DNA from: Prochloron sp965198675
GTDB taxonomy: Bacteria > Cyanobacteriota > Cyanobacteriia > Cyanobacteriales > Prochloraceae
Length of the DNA stretch: 64,000 nucleotides
NCBI GenBank assembly: GCA_965198675.1
Contig: OZ240666.1
Location: 1,116,001-1,180,000 of the forward strand
Direction: 5' to 3'
The position numbers and the translations under genes were made by a program. A model generated the notes under the pieces. The model had not been told where the DNA came from. It saw only the letters and a program-made list of their open reading frames with translations, and did no database searches. Below are positions 43,831 through 52,975 of the stretch, piece after piece (position 1 is the stretch's first letter; every line of letters begins with the position of its first letter).

Positions 43831-44766
43831 ATGCTAGATCTGAGCAAGAAAACAATTCTGGTAACTGGTGGAGCTGGATTTTTGGGACGTCAAGTGGTAC
43901 AGCAACTCATGAAAGCAGGTGCTGAGGGGGAGAATATTCGGGTTGTGCGATCGCGAGATTGCGATTTGCGTAATTTCCATAATTGTACCAAAGCAGTTGC
44001 AGGGCAAAATATTGTGATTCATTTAGCTGCTCATGTGGGGGGTATTGGTTTAAATCGAGAGAAACCTGCTCAACTGTTCTATGATAATTTGATGATGGGA
44101 GCACAATTAATTCACGCTGCTTATAAAAGTGGAGTGGAGAAGTTTGTCTGTATGGGTACTATTTGTGCTTATCCCAAGTTTACCCCGGTACCCTTTAAAG
44201 AGGAAGACCTTTGGAATGGGTATCCGGAGGAAACTAATGCTCCCTATGGTATTGCCAAGAAAGCTTTGTTGGTTCAATTGCAGTCTTATCGTCAGGAATA
44301 TGGGTTGAATGGGATTTATTTGCTCCCGGTTAATTTATACGGTCCGGAAGATAATTTTGACCCTAGCAGTTCTCATGTGATTCCTGCTTTAATTCGTAAG
44401 GTACATGAAGCACAGCAAAGAGGGGATAAGCAGTTATTTGTGTGGGGTGACGGAAGTCCCACCCGGGAGTTTCTTTACTCTACTGACGCTGCACGGGGTA
44501 TCGTCATGGGTACGCAGCAATATAATGACCCGGAACCGATTAATTTGGGTACTAATTACGAGATTTCCATTCGTGATTTGGTAGGATTGATTTGTGAGTT
44601 GATGGAGTTTGAGGGGGAAATTGTCTGGGAAACGGCACAACCCAATGGTCAACCTCGTCGTTGTTTGGATACTCGGAAGGCTAAGGAAAGGTTTGGTTTT
44701 GTTGCTAATAGGTCGTTGAGGGAAGGATTGCAAAATACTATTGATTGGTATAGAGGTGTAGGGTAG
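43831..44766 (+). CDS. fcl: GDP-L-fucose synthase (epimerase/reductase)
   Basis: Makes GDP-L-fucose from the gmd product. 311 residues from ATG 43831 (13 bases after gmd): TILVTGGAGFLGRQVVQQL, HLAAHVGGIGLNREKPAQ, NLYGPEDNFDP, and the catalytic Tyr-Lys in NAPYGIAKKALL. gmd-fcl pairs are the standard route to GDP-fucose for surface polysaccharides. Confidence 0.95.
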   Translation: MLDLSKKTILVTGGAGFLGRQVVQQLMKAGAEGENIRVVRSRDCDLRNFHNCTKAVAGQNIVIHLAAHVGGIGLNREKPAQLFYDNLMMGAQLIHAAYKSGVEKFVCMGTICAYPKFTPVPFKEEDLWNGYPEETNAPYGIAKKALLVQLQSYRQEYGLNGIYLLPVNLYGPEDNFDPSSSHVIPALIRKVHEAQQRGDKQLFVWGDGSPTREFLYSTDAARGIVMGTQQYNDPEPINLGTNYEISIRDLVGLICELMEFEGEIVWETAQPNGQPRRCLDTRKAKERFGFVANRSLREGLQNTIDWYRGVG

Positions 44767-44888
44767 ACTGTAGGGTGGGCAATGCCCACCTTTCACCTGG
44801 CGATCGCCTATTCTTCTCCTCCTCTCTGTGTCTCTGTGTCTCTGTGTGAAATATTAAGTTTTTTTATAAACCGCAGATGGAACCAATT

Positions 44889-45306
44889 ATGAGAAAATTT
44901 TTCGAGTTGGTACTCACAGGGAGTATCATGGATTTGGGGAAACGGTTTACAGAAGTGGCGATCGCCACAATACTTACACTCCGTCAGTCTATTATAACTC
45001 GACTACGCGGATCCCTTCGAGATCGCTCAATTACAAGCAGGTTCCCCGGAAGCATTGAACAAAATTGTATCCTATCTTGAGGTAGAAATGGATCAGGATG
45101 AAGAGTTTGATGATACTATAAAGAAGATGGTTTCGGAAATTAATGCTGGGAGATTACAAGATAACACTAAAATAATACAAATACCTCGTGATGATTCCAT
45201 GGCGGTTAACAATAAGGGGGATGGCGCTACTTTTATTAAAGAGCAAAACAATTACTATCCTAAAAGGGAGTCTATTGAAAAAAAAAGAACTAAACCCTCC
45301 CAATAA
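44889..45306 (+). pseudogene. Small hypothetical gene, frameshifted
   Basis: Starts MRKFFELVLTGSIMDLGKRF at 44889; a shift near 44995 moves to the frame DYADPFEIAQLQAGSPEAL then NKIVSYLEVEMDQDEEF and an Asn-rich end (MAVNNKGDGATFIKEQNNYY), to 45306. A family of such acidic cyanobacterial proteins is familiar to me by look, with a C-terminal NNxGDGAT segment, but no function is known. Flanked by repeats. Confidence 0.5.
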
Positions 45307-45525
45307 CCTACCATATTACAATAGGGGATAATCTCAAACCTCTTCTCGAACTTCGACAGAATACCTCTGTTAAATGGTGATTAATGCCTACCCTCCCTAA
45401 TTGTCATTTTTAGCTCAGCCATGGTAGGATATGTCAAGTGGGTTTCTTTTGGGGCGGGCGATCGCCTATTCTTCTCTCTGCACTTAGATCTGCGTGAAAC
45501 ACTATAATTAAGTAAAAATGTCCCA

Positions 45526-46338
45526 ATGACCAGATTTTTACACGACCAGTTCGCTAAAGAATACCTCAAAGAATTATTAAATCCCATGGGTACCATAGAC
45601 ACAGGTATGGCGGTAGCATCAGAAGTACAACAAATCGATGTCTACTTCTCCCCAAAACCACAACCAAACCTCTCAGAAGAACTCAGAACCCTGGGGTTAC
45701 TAGGAAGGTTGGCTTCAAACCCAGCAATATTTGAACCTTTTCGCTCTCCTGTCAAAAAGAGTGAAGTTCTCAGCTGTATTGGTAAACTGATAAATGTTAA
45801 TCGCTTATGGGAAAGAAAAGCAAACCGCAATAAAAGGAGACTCTCTGAGAGGGAACTACATCATCCAACCCCCCCTCCCGGGAGGGGGGCGAAAGGGGGG
45901 GTGGGTTGAGAATTTTAGGGAGGGGAAAAGTACAAGAGGAGGCGATTAATGAGTTAAAAGCAATGTCAGAAAGTCCCCGGCGGGAAAATACGCGCTTAAT
46001 TGTTGTATAACCTTTTCCATCTTTTAGAAGTTCGTAAAGACACAGAACCAGATGATCAGGAGTTGATTATGAAACTATCCCCCCTTTATACCCAAAAGTT
46101 AGAAGCTGTCAAGAAGCAGGGATTACAGCAGGGAAGACAGCAAGGATTACAGCAAGGAGAACGACAGGCAACCCGTCGCTAAATTATCAATATCCTAGAA
46201 ATGCGATTTTCCGGGGTAGACGAGGAGTTGACCACAATTATTGAACCGTTAATGGTTCTACCGTCAGAAGAATTTACTCCTTTGTTGTTACAATTATCTC
46301 GGGAAGAGTTATTGACTCGGTTTGGAAATTTTAATTAA
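45526..46338 (+). pseudogene. Rpn/transposase-like nuclease gene, multiply broken
   Basis: Starts MTRFLHDQFAKEYLKELL and reads VQQIDVYFSPKPQPNLSEE and LASNPAIFEPFRSPVKKSE, typical of a multicopy cyanobacterial family. From about 45860 a G/C-rich palindromic repeat (CCCCCCTCCCGGGAGGGGGG) breaks it; later pieces follow in other frames (VRKDTEPDDQELIMKL, a Gln/Gly-rich QQGRQQGLQQGERQ, then SREELLTRFGNFN). The internal frame 46000-46182 is only part of this. Confidence 0.75.
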
Positions 46339-46378
46339 GGAAAATTGCCCCGGTGGGCGATGCCCACCCTACAGTGCC

Positions 46379-48043
46379 TTACTGAACATTAAAGAAGATG
46401 GTACCATGACTGATACTATTTTCCCTACCTTGACTGACAAAAGTCAACTGATTAAGATGATTGAATAGGGGTTGAGCGACAAATTCTAGCACCTGGAGTG
46501 GGGGAAATTTTTGCTCAAAACTCTCTTTCCCTTTCTGCCAGTCAATGTATAAATAACCATCGTTTTCTGTGGGTAAAGAAGCGATCGCATCCTGAAAGGT
46601 CTCCTGGGAGAGTAAGGAGTTCTCCTCTCCCTCTAGGACAGTAAAAAGTGCTCTCAGGTTGTTGCTGAAAATCTCGTAGTTACCCTCCCGAACATGGACA
46701 CCTTTAATTTCCGTATCCAACCGAATTTCTTGCTCTTCTGGGGCAGCTTTAACTTCTGTCCAAGCGATAATATTTCTGTCGCCGAAGCGAAATTTACTCT
46801 CATTCAGTTCTCGCTCCTGGGCTAATTTATCTAAAGACTCAATTCCTAACTCATACTTAGCTGCCGACTTATTCTCAGTGACAAAAATCCAATTTAATTG
46901 GTGGGTGTCCCCATTAGGAAATAAAGAGAGAGCATATTCTCCTTCAACCCAACTAAAGATATCCCGGGGGAAGTCCAGAGCAAAAGGTTTGGCTAAGTTA
47001 TTTAAGGAGCGATTTACTAACTGGGAGAGGGGACTTGAGTCGTCTAAACCAGTTTGAAATTGCTCCCAGAGTCCATTTAAATCCGTGCCAGCAAGTGTTA
47101 AAATACTATCTGAGGGGACATATTGTAATGCTCCCACCGGTTCAACTAAAGCAGGAGGTAGGTTTTCCGGGTCAGTCACCCCAATTAAAGCAGTTTCTGC
47201 GGTTAAACCTTGGGACTTTAAATCCAGGGCTAAGGTCAACATTTGTTGTGTTTCAGGGGTTTCGGGGACTGCTGTGGAAGTGCTCCAAGCACTGAAATAG
47301 GGTAAATTGAAGAAAGCAATACCAATTCTCGGTTCTTCTATGGTTCTTAATGCTTCTTGATAGTAGGGGGCACTTTTCAAATTCAAATCCGGTACCTGGA
47401 CGTTATTAATCGCACCTCGCAGTACCTTAGGGTGGTTAGCTAAAAGGACGTAATTTCCCACTACTCCTCTGGTGAAGGTGGTATTTTCGGAGTTTTCCGG
47501 ACCTTTATAAATCAGGTTCACCCCTTTATAGGTTTCAAACACTAAATCGGAGGTTCCGGCGATCGCTTGTCGGGAAAAGGAGAGTTGGAGAAATTCCTTA
47601 GCTAGTTCTGGATCCTTAGCTTCCAAGACCAACAAGTATCCCGGTTGAACTCCATTTTCCGGATGACGATCAAAGTCTAGGGAAGTGACAGCCAGGGTTA
47701 TTTCTGAACCCAACCAAGGTTGAATATCTTTACCATAGTCCAGTCCAGGGTCAGAGAGAAGGGTTTTTTTCACCTGGTTTAGTTCCCGATGTACTCTCCT
47801 CCGTTGTCCTACAGGGATTTTCAGCTGTTCCAAGACCTCCAGTTGGTCTGGATTTACGATCATAGATATCATCATAGCAGCTTGTCTCGGGACAAACATT
47901 GCTGCTGCGGACTGGGAGCTGGTATTATTCTGAAGTAAGAAGAGAGGACTTTGTTGTAAGATCCAGTAAAGTCCCCCCGCAGCTGTGGAAAGCAGGAGGA
48001 CTACAGTGAGAATGATGGAAATGAAAACAAGACGAACCTTCAT
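46379..48043 (-). CDS. DUF3352 domain-containing membrane-anchored protein
   Basis: 554 residues from ATG 48043; a longer frame to 48073 is possible. An N-terminal membrane helix (VFISIILTVVLLLSTAAGGLY cut to about residues 5-24) is followed by a large extracytoplasmic domain, with AMFVPRQAAMMISM, GKDIQPWLGSEITLAV and DRNIIAWTEV. DUF3352 proteins are common in cyanobacteria and of unknown function. A single gene between repeats, divergent from the rhodanese gene. Confidence 0.8.
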   Translation of the reverse strand: MKVRLVFISIILTVVLLLSTAAGGLYWILQQSPLFLLQNNTSSQSAAAMFVPRQAAMMISMIVNPDQLEVLEQLKIPVGQRRRVHRELNQVKKTLLSDPGLDYGKDIQPWLGSEITLAVTSLDFDRHPENGVQPGYLLVLEAKDPELAKEFLQLSFSRQAIAGTSDLVFETYKGVNLIYKGPENSENTTFTRGVVGNYVLLANHPKVLRGAINNVQVPDLNLKSAPYYQEALRTIEEPRIGIAFFNLPYFSAWSTSTAVPETPETQQMLTLALDLKSQGLTAETALIGVTDPENLPPALVEPVGALQYVPSDSILTLAGTDLNGLWEQFQTGLDDSSPLSQLVNRSLNNLAKPFALDFPRDIFSWVEGEYALSLFPNGDTHQLNWIFVTENKSAAKYELGIESLDKLAQERELNESKFRFGDRNIIAWTEVKAAPEEQEIRLDTEIKGVHVREGNYEIFSNNLRALFTVLEGEENSLLSQETFQDAIASLPTENDGYLYIDWQKGKESFEQKFPPLQVLEFVAQPLFNHLNQLTFVSQGRENSISHGTIFFNVQ

Positions 48044-48081
48044 GGAGACAATTAAGCTAAATATACTTGCCAAGTTAACCC

Positions 48082-48423
48082 ATGTCCGATAGATTTAACA
48101 TTACTGTAGAAGAATTAGCCACTTATCTGAGTGATCCACCCACAAAAGTGCAGTTAATCGATGTGCGAGAACCAGAAGAGGTAGCGATCGCTTCCTTGCC
48201 AGGTTTTGCTATCTTACCCTTGAGTCAATTTGCCCAATGGTCCCAGGAAATCGAAACTCGCTTCGATCCTAACGCTGAAACTCTTGTTCTCTGTCATCAT
48301 GGTACCCGCTCCGCTCAAATGTGTCAATGGTTACAGAATGTGGGTTTTACCCATGTTCAAAATATTGAAGGGGGCATTGACGCTTATTCCCTCCTCGTAG
48401 ATTCTAGCATCCCTCGATATTAG
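48082..48423 (+). CDS. Single-domain rhodanese-like protein
   Basis: 113 residues, one rhodanese domain: VQLIDVREPEEVAIASLPG, the active loop with Cys in LCHHGTRSAQMCQWL, and NIEGGIDAYS. Likely a thiosulfate or persulfide sulfurtransferase, cytosolic. Substrate unknown. Confidence 0.92.
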   Translation: MSDRFNITVEELATYLSDPPTKVQLIDVREPEEVAIASLPGFAILPLSQFAQWSQEIETRFDPNAETLVLCHHGTRSAQMCQWLQNVGFTHVQNIEGGIDAYSLLVDSSIPRY

Positions 48424-48468
48424 GTGTGGGGGGATAGGGGGAACCGGGAACCAAAAACCGTTAATTAT

Positions 48469-48495
48469 AGGGGCACGGCAGTGCCGTGCCCCTAC
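48469..48495. repeat. Perfect palindrome GGGGCACGGCA/TGCCGTGCCCC
   Basis: An 11-bp perfect inverted repeat with two loop bases, just after the rhodanese gene and before hrcA. Without a T run it is more likely a dispersed repeat than a terminator, though it could stop transcription. Confidence 0.7.
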
Positions 48496-48564
48496 CAGAG
48501 GACGTATAATATAAAAAAATCAGTAAATTAATCGTTTATTAAGCAGCAAGTCTGATTTGGTCCC

Positions 48565-49638
48565 ATGAATCTACCATTCCTGAGCGATCGCCAACAAAAT
48601 ATTCTCCGGGCAACTATCCAGCATTATATTGCCACAGCAGAACCAGTAGGCTCGAAAACTTTGTCCCAGGAGTATGATTTCAAGGTGAGCGCGGCCACTA
48701 TTAGGAATATCATGGGGAGACTAGAAAAATCTGGCTTCCTATATCAACCCCACACCTCTGCTGGGAGAATACCTTCCGATTCCGGTTACCGGGTTTATGT
48801 GGATCGTCTCATTACTCCAGACGAAAGATGGGGAAAAAAGCTGGCTCAGTCTCTCAACCAGCAACTGCTAGATAAAGGATGGAGTTTTGAGGATTTATTA
48901 AGCAGAGCAGTAAAAATTTTGGCAACTCTGAGTGGTTATATAGCTCTCATTACTCTTCCTTTTCCCAGGAACAAAGTGCGACACCTTCAACTGGTTTTAG
49001 TCAGTTCCCAACAGGTAATGCTGATTGTTGTCACAGATGGTTATCAAACCCAATCCATTTTAATGGACCTACCCCCAACTATATGGGAAGAAGATTTAGA
49101 TAGGGGCGTAGTGGAAGTCCAGTTACAAGTTATTTCTAATTTTTTAAATCGTAAGCTGAAAGGTTGCTCCCTCTCCGAGTTAGCTAAACTAGATTGGAGT
49201 GAATTAGATCAATTTTGTCAATCTTATGGCAATTTCTTGGATAATCTCTTGCTAGAATTGAGTCATCGCTTGCAGTCTTCAGCCTCCACCCCGATTATGA
49301 TTCATGGTATTGCCGAAGTGTTGCGACAACCGGAATTTTACCAATTAGAACAGGTCCAGATATTACTTCATCTCTTAGAAGAGGAAAGGGACAAACTGAG
49401 ATCGGACATCTTTCCTATTCGGTTCAAGAAACAATCAGAATCAGGAGTAACTATTAGAATTGGAGCTGAAAATACCCTGGAACCAATGCGTACCTGTACC
49501 CTGATTGCTGCTAATTATCATCAGGATAACATCCCCGTAGGCAGTGTGGGTATTATTGGTCCCACCCGGATGATTTACAAAAATGCCATCGCCCTGGTAG
49601 AATCTACTGCTGACTATCTTTCTGATATTTTATCATAG
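48565..49638 (+). CDS. hrcA: Heat-inducible transcription repressor HrcA
   Basis: 357 residues. N-terminal winged helix (RQQNILRATIQHYIATAEPV, VSAATIRNIMGRLEKSGFL), the central dimer domain and the C-terminal GPTRMIYKNAIALVE. HrcA represses groE and sometimes dnaK operons through the CIRCE inverted repeat and depends on GroEL. I find no CIRCE repeat in this window, including before grpE-dnaK or hrcA, so its targets lie elsewhere. Confidence 0.95.
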   Translation: MNLPFLSDRQQNILRATIQHYIATAEPVGSKTLSQEYDFKVSAATIRNIMGRLEKSGFLYQPHTSAGRIPSDSGYRVYVDRLITPDERWGKKLAQSLNQQLLDKGWSFEDLLSRAVKILATLSGYIALITLPFPRNKVRHLQLVLVSSQQVMLIVVTDGYQTQSILMDLPPTIWEEDLDRGVVEVQLQVISNFLNRKLKGCSLSELAKLDWSELDQFCQSYGNFLDNLLLELSHRLQSSASTPIMIHGIAEVLRQPEFYQLEQVQILLHLLEEERDKLRSDIFPIRFKKQSESGVTIRIGAENTLEPMRTCTLIAANYHQDNIPVGSVGIIGPTRMIYKNAIALVESTADYLSDILS

Positions 49639-49953
49639 TAGTGTGTATGGCGCACCTCTCTTCTTCTTTCTCTGCGTCCTCTGCGCCTCTGCGGTTTCTC
49701 TAATAAAGTTATGTTTTAAGTCAGGGGTTGGTGGGCAATGCCCACCCTACACTCTCTCTTTCTGCGGTTTCATCCTATGGACGGGGGCGCAGCAAACCCA
49801 TGTTAGGTTGGTGGGCAATGCTACATGACTACTATACCAAATCCTTACAAAATTATATTTTTTTCTCAGATAACTTTGCCAAATCTTTACAAGATTATAT
49901 CTTTTTCTCGGGCAACTTTATCTAGCAATGTCATGTAGGGTAAGTGGTTACTG
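49639..49953. other. Repeat-filled gap after hrcA with two Pho-box-like arrays
   Basis: No gene. Contains the reverse complement of the CAGAGACGCAGAG repeat (49664-49702), a GGTGGGCAATGCCCACC palindrome (about 49730-49755), and two tandem copies of about 42 bases (49832-49917: CTATACCAAATCCTTACAAA and, again, CTTTGCCAAATCTTTACAAG). The latter look like the 11-bp arrays upstream of the Cys-rich peptide genes, but no peptide gene follows. Confidence 0.5.
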
Positions 49954-50457
49954 TTAAACTTCAATAGTAGGACGAGGAAGTTCCTCTTGCTCCAACTTAT
50001 CCTTAGCTTCGATACAAGTTCTCATCGCTTGGGCAGGTTCCAGGGAAAGTCGTCGATGTAAACCCACCACACATTCGGAGAAACGCTGGGGCAAAAGACT
50101 GCGACGACAGTATTCCATGGCCAAATTACCATTAACCCCTTGAACTTCTCGGTCAATTTTGGCTACGCAATGTCCTAATTCTTCCGGACGACGCACCTGG
50201 AAACAAGCAGAAAGGGCATTTACAGCAACTACAGAGGTAGCTTCGTTAATTCTGGCCACGCACAGAGACAACTCTTCTGGTTCGATAGCCATAGCACAAG
50301 CTTTCGCTGCTATTGTTGCTCCGATACCCCTGTCTTGTAAGTCCACAGCGCAAATATCAAACCGATTCAATCTTCCAGCAGAAGTTGGGGTAGTAGAGAT
50401 TATCCCTGTTAAGGCGATCGCCGTCAAACTCATTGTTTTGGTAACAAAATCATTCAT
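49954..50457 (-). CDS. Secreted Cys-containing hypothetical protein
   Basis: 167 residues, with a signal-peptide-like N-terminus (MSLTAIALTGIISTTPTSA, about 8-26). The mature part has an internal repeat around spaced cysteines: DICAVDL, AKACAMAI, SLCVARI, SACFQV, GHCVAKI, EYCRRS, SECVVGL, RTCIEAK, eight Cys about 15-20 residues apart. It resembles a helical-repeat protein with disulfides. No known function. RBS and start (GATTAGGAGTCTCACC) were once directly downstream of moeB. Confidence 0.65.
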   Translation of the reverse strand: MNDFVTKTMSLTAIALTGIISTTPTSAGRLNRFDICAVDLQDRGIGATIAAKACAMAIEPEELSLCVARINEATSVVAVNALSACFQVRRPEELGHCVAKIDREVQGVNGNLAMEYCRRSLLPQRFSECVVGLHRRLSLEPAQAMRTCIEAKDKLEQEELPRPTIEV

Positions 50458-50543
50458 GGTGAGACTCCTAATCGTTGGAAACCCCGTGTCTTTAGACCGG
50501 GGAGGAAAACGAACAGCGACAAGACGTCGCCGTAAAACAGTGA

Positions 50544-50764
50544 CCAGTTACCAGTTACCAGTTACCAGTTACCAGTTACCAGTTACCAGTTACCAGTTAC
50601 CAGTTACCAGTTACCAGTTACCAGTTACCAGTTACCAGTTACCAGTCCTGCTCATGCCAACCGGGGCAGTCAGGCAGTTACCAGTTACCAGTTACCAGTT
50701 ACCAGTTACCAGTTACCAGTCCTGCTCATGCCAACCGGGGCAGTCAGGCAGTTACCAGTTACCT
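50544..50764. repeat. STRR-type heptamer arrays (CAGTTAC)n
   Basis: About 15 copies of the heptamer CAGTTAC at 50544-50646, then six or seven at 50675-50720 and two or three at 50749-50764. They are separated by two copies of a spacer (CCTGCTCATGCCAACCGGGG...). The same heptamer is at 32212-32237 and inside murF near 35153. Further right, 50799-50860 and 50886-50946 are two copies of another 60-base unit (GTGGGGGCCTCAAA). Confidence 0.9.
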
Positions 50765-50962
50765 TCCACCAATAAGTGGCTTGCCACCAAATAAGTGGTG
50801 GGGGCCTCAAATCCAAGGTTGAGCTGCTACCATGGTACGTGATTACTGGTCACTGGTCACTGTCATGGTACGAGGTAACTGAAAGGTGGGGGCCTCAAAC
50901 CCAAGGTTGAGCTGCTACCATGGTACGTGATTACTGGTCACTGGTAACTGAAAGGTGAACTT

Positions 50963-51292
50963 TTAGGCGTAAACATATCCATCTTTGCGATGAACGATTG
51001 TGCAATTAGAGTACAAATCTCGTTTGATTTCTTCTCCACGATGGGTTAACTCTGCGCCCCAGACCACTTGATTCCCTCGCAAGATGGCAATGCCAGTGGT
51101 CTTAGAGCCTGGATCTAGTTTAAGTTGGCAAGGCTTGGAAGTTTCGGACACTGCCTTATTCAGAATAATGGTAAAGGGATAGCGTCTAAAAACCCCTGCC
51201 TTCCTAGCTTTGAGGAGGGAACGAGCCACTTCTGGAGTACAAGGACTGAGTGGTTTGCGGTTCGTATCGACGACTAAAACGAAGTTAGACAT
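50963..51292 (-). pseudogene. iscB: iscB, copy 3, internal deletion (109 codons)
   Basis: Reads MSNFVLVVDTNRKPLSPCTP, the PLMP domain, and RuvC-I (KLDPGSKTTGIAILRGNQVV), to GAELTHRGEEI; then jumps to IVHRKDGYVYA, which is the C-terminus of full IscB (HKKDGYNYSF in copy 1). Bridge helix, HNH, RuvC-II and RuvC-III are absent. The frame is intact, so a 109-residue protein with only the PLMP/RuvC-I part might be made. Confidence 0.88.
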
Positions 51293-51531
51293 TGGTGCGT
51301 CTCTTCTACGTAATGTGTAATGTGTTCCTCGCCAATGTTTTCTAAGCTTGTTAGGCCAACCACACTGCTTTACCCCTACTAAGGCTGTTTAATGGTTGGC
51401 GACAGAGCGATAGGCTGGAAAGCACCTAAAGGTGTCGTGACGACGGAAAACGAAGTCCTCCCAGGACTTAGGCTGGTCAGCTACCTGAAGCTAGAGGCAT
51501 GAGAGCAACCGTGCTTCAGCCGGGGGTGCTG
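51293..51531 (-). ncRNA. Omega-RNA of IscB element copy 3
   Basis: Aligns along its length with copy 1: GGTAGCTGACCAGCC, GACACCTTTAGGTGCTTTCC, TTAAACAGCCTTAGTAGG then GGTAAAGCAGTG, AAAACATTGGCGAGGAACAC. No hairpin insert. With the downstream nuclease gutted, this RNA could only work with an IscB made elsewhere in the genome. Confidence 0.74.
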
Positions 51532-51534
51532 ACG

Positions 51535-52695
51535 TTAATATTGTGGTATAGTGTTATCAATTTCCTGACTCCAAGCTGCAATACCCCCTTTCAAATTAGT
51601 TCCCTCAATACCAGCTTCTTTGAGGATAGCCAGTGCTTTAGCAGAACGTCCCCCTAGTTTACAATGGACAATCAAGGAATGACCATTCACCAGTTGTTTC
51701 ACTTTGTCCATAGCGGAACCATCTTCAATATCTGGTAAAGGTACAAGCACAGAATTGGGTATTTTCGCAATCTCATACTCATTGGGGTTGCGTACATCTA
51801 ATAGTACAAAATCATCCCCACCTCTGTCCATGAGTTCCTTCAACTCCTGCACTGTCATTTCTGGAATTGTCATTTCTGTTGTGTTAGCTTGGGGAATACC
51901 ACAGAATTGTTCATAATCGATTAACTTCTCAATTACCGGACGTTCGGGGTTGGGACGCAGTTTCAACTCCCGGAACTTCATGTCCATAGCATTATAAAGT
52001 AATAAGCGTCCACTGAGAGTAGTTTCCGAGCCAAGAATTATTTTAATAGCTTCCGTTGCTTGAATCGTGCCAATAATACCACACAGCACTCCCAAAACTC
52101 CTCCTTCAGCGCAGGAAGGAACCATTCCCGGAGGTGGAGGTTCGGGAAATAAATCTCGGTAATTTGGTCCTCCTTGGTAATTAAAGACTGTTGCTTGTCC
52201 TTCAAAGCGGAGAATAGAACCGTAAACATTGGGTTTGTCTAGCAAAACGCAAGCGTCGTTAGTGAGATAGCGGGTGGGGAAATTATCCGTTCCATCCACA
52301 ATAACATCGTAGGGTGCCATAATTTCTAAGGCATTTTCCGAACTAATCCTAGTTTCGTACAAATCTACCTGACAAGCGGGATTGATTTCCAAAATACGAT
52401 TTTTGGCGGATTGTATTTTCGGTTTCCCAACCCAGGAGGTACCGTGGATAATTTGCCGTTGGAGGTTGGAACTATCCACTATATCGAAGTCTACAATACC
52501 GATTCGGCCTATTCCCGCTGCTGCTAAGTATAACAGGAGAGGGGAACCCAGTCCTCCCGTACCAATACAGAGCACACTAGCGGCTTTGAGCCGTTTTTGC
52601 CCTTCTACTCCCACCTCCGGTAAGATGATATGGCGAGAATACCGTTCGTAATCGTCTTTACTGAGTTCGATTTCATCCAAATTGGGATTGAGCAT
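51535..52695 (-). CDS. moeB: MoeB/ThiF-type adenylyltransferase with C-terminal rhodanese domain
   Basis: 386 residues from ATG 52695; the longer frame to 52797 adds repeat-derived residues. The E1-like domain has SRHIILPEVGVEGQKRL, the nucleotide loop GTGGLGSPLLLYLAAAGIG, DGTDNFPTRYLTND and the late SCAEGGVLG; the rhodanese domain has VLLDVRNPNEYEI and the active Cys in IVHCKLGGRSAKAL. It activates the C-terminal glycine of a ubiquitin-like sulfur carrier (MoaD/ThiS) and can sulfurate it. Symbol by family; ThiF or HesA-type roles are possible. Confidence 0.9.
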   Translation of the reverse strand: MLNPNLDEIELSKDDYERYSRHIILPEVGVEGQKRLKAASVLCIGTGGLGSPLLLYLAAAGIGRIGIVDFDIVDSSNLQRQIIHGTSWVGKPKIQSAKNRILEINPACQVDLYETRISSENALEIMAPYDVIVDGTDNFPTRYLTNDACVLLDKPNVYGSILRFEGQATVFNYQGGPNYRDLFPEPPPPGMVPSCAEGGVLGVLCGIIGTIQATEAIKIILGSETTLSGRLLLYNAMDMKFRELKLRPNPERPVIEKLIDYEQFCGIPQANTTEMTIPEMTVQELKELMDRGGDDFVLLDVRNPNEYEIAKIPNSVLVPLPDIEDGSAMDKVKQLVNGHSLIVHCKLGGRSAKALAILKEAGIEGTNLKGGIAAWSQEIDNTIPQY

Positions 52696-52975
52696 GGTAG
52701 TGGGTTGGTGGTTATTGCGTTTGATTATAGCATATGGGGAATCAGCGAGGATACCGTAGGGTGGGCATCGCCCACCAACCCCGGCTCCTTTCCTCACCCG
52801 CCCGCGAATGAATTGATGGCTAATATAGAAAGTCCACTGAGGGTGGACTACCTCTACTTAAATGCTGATTATAACCCACGCTTTGTGGGTTTGCTCTACA
52901 AGAGAGCCGTTTATGCGCGGGCGGGATAAGGGGGGCACCCCTCACACCAGCTCCCCATTTCCCCAGCTCCCCACA

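Larger units (their letters stand above)
50474..51531 (-). mobile_element. IscB/omega-RNA element, copy 3, internally deleted
   Basis: Minus strand: left end CAGCACCCCCGGC at 51531, complete omega-RNA, an iscB with its middle removed, about 440 bases of heptamer and other repeats, and right end CCGGTCTAAAGACACGGGG to TTTCCAAC at 50474. The insertion lies three bases behind the moeB-type gene. Empty site: AACGT|GATTAGGAG, which restores the ribosome site of the gene at 50457. Confidence 0.82.

Noticed and set aside
48565..49638. HrcA controlling the dnaK operon of this window
   Set aside because: I looked for the CIRCE pattern TTAGCACTC-N9-GAGTGCTAA before dnaK and hrcA and did not find it; the region upstream of grpE is outside the window.
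50544..50764. CRISPR-like array
   Set aside because: The repeats are contiguous heptamers (CAGTTAC) with no unique spacers; the only intervening sequence is itself repeated. No cas genes are in the window.
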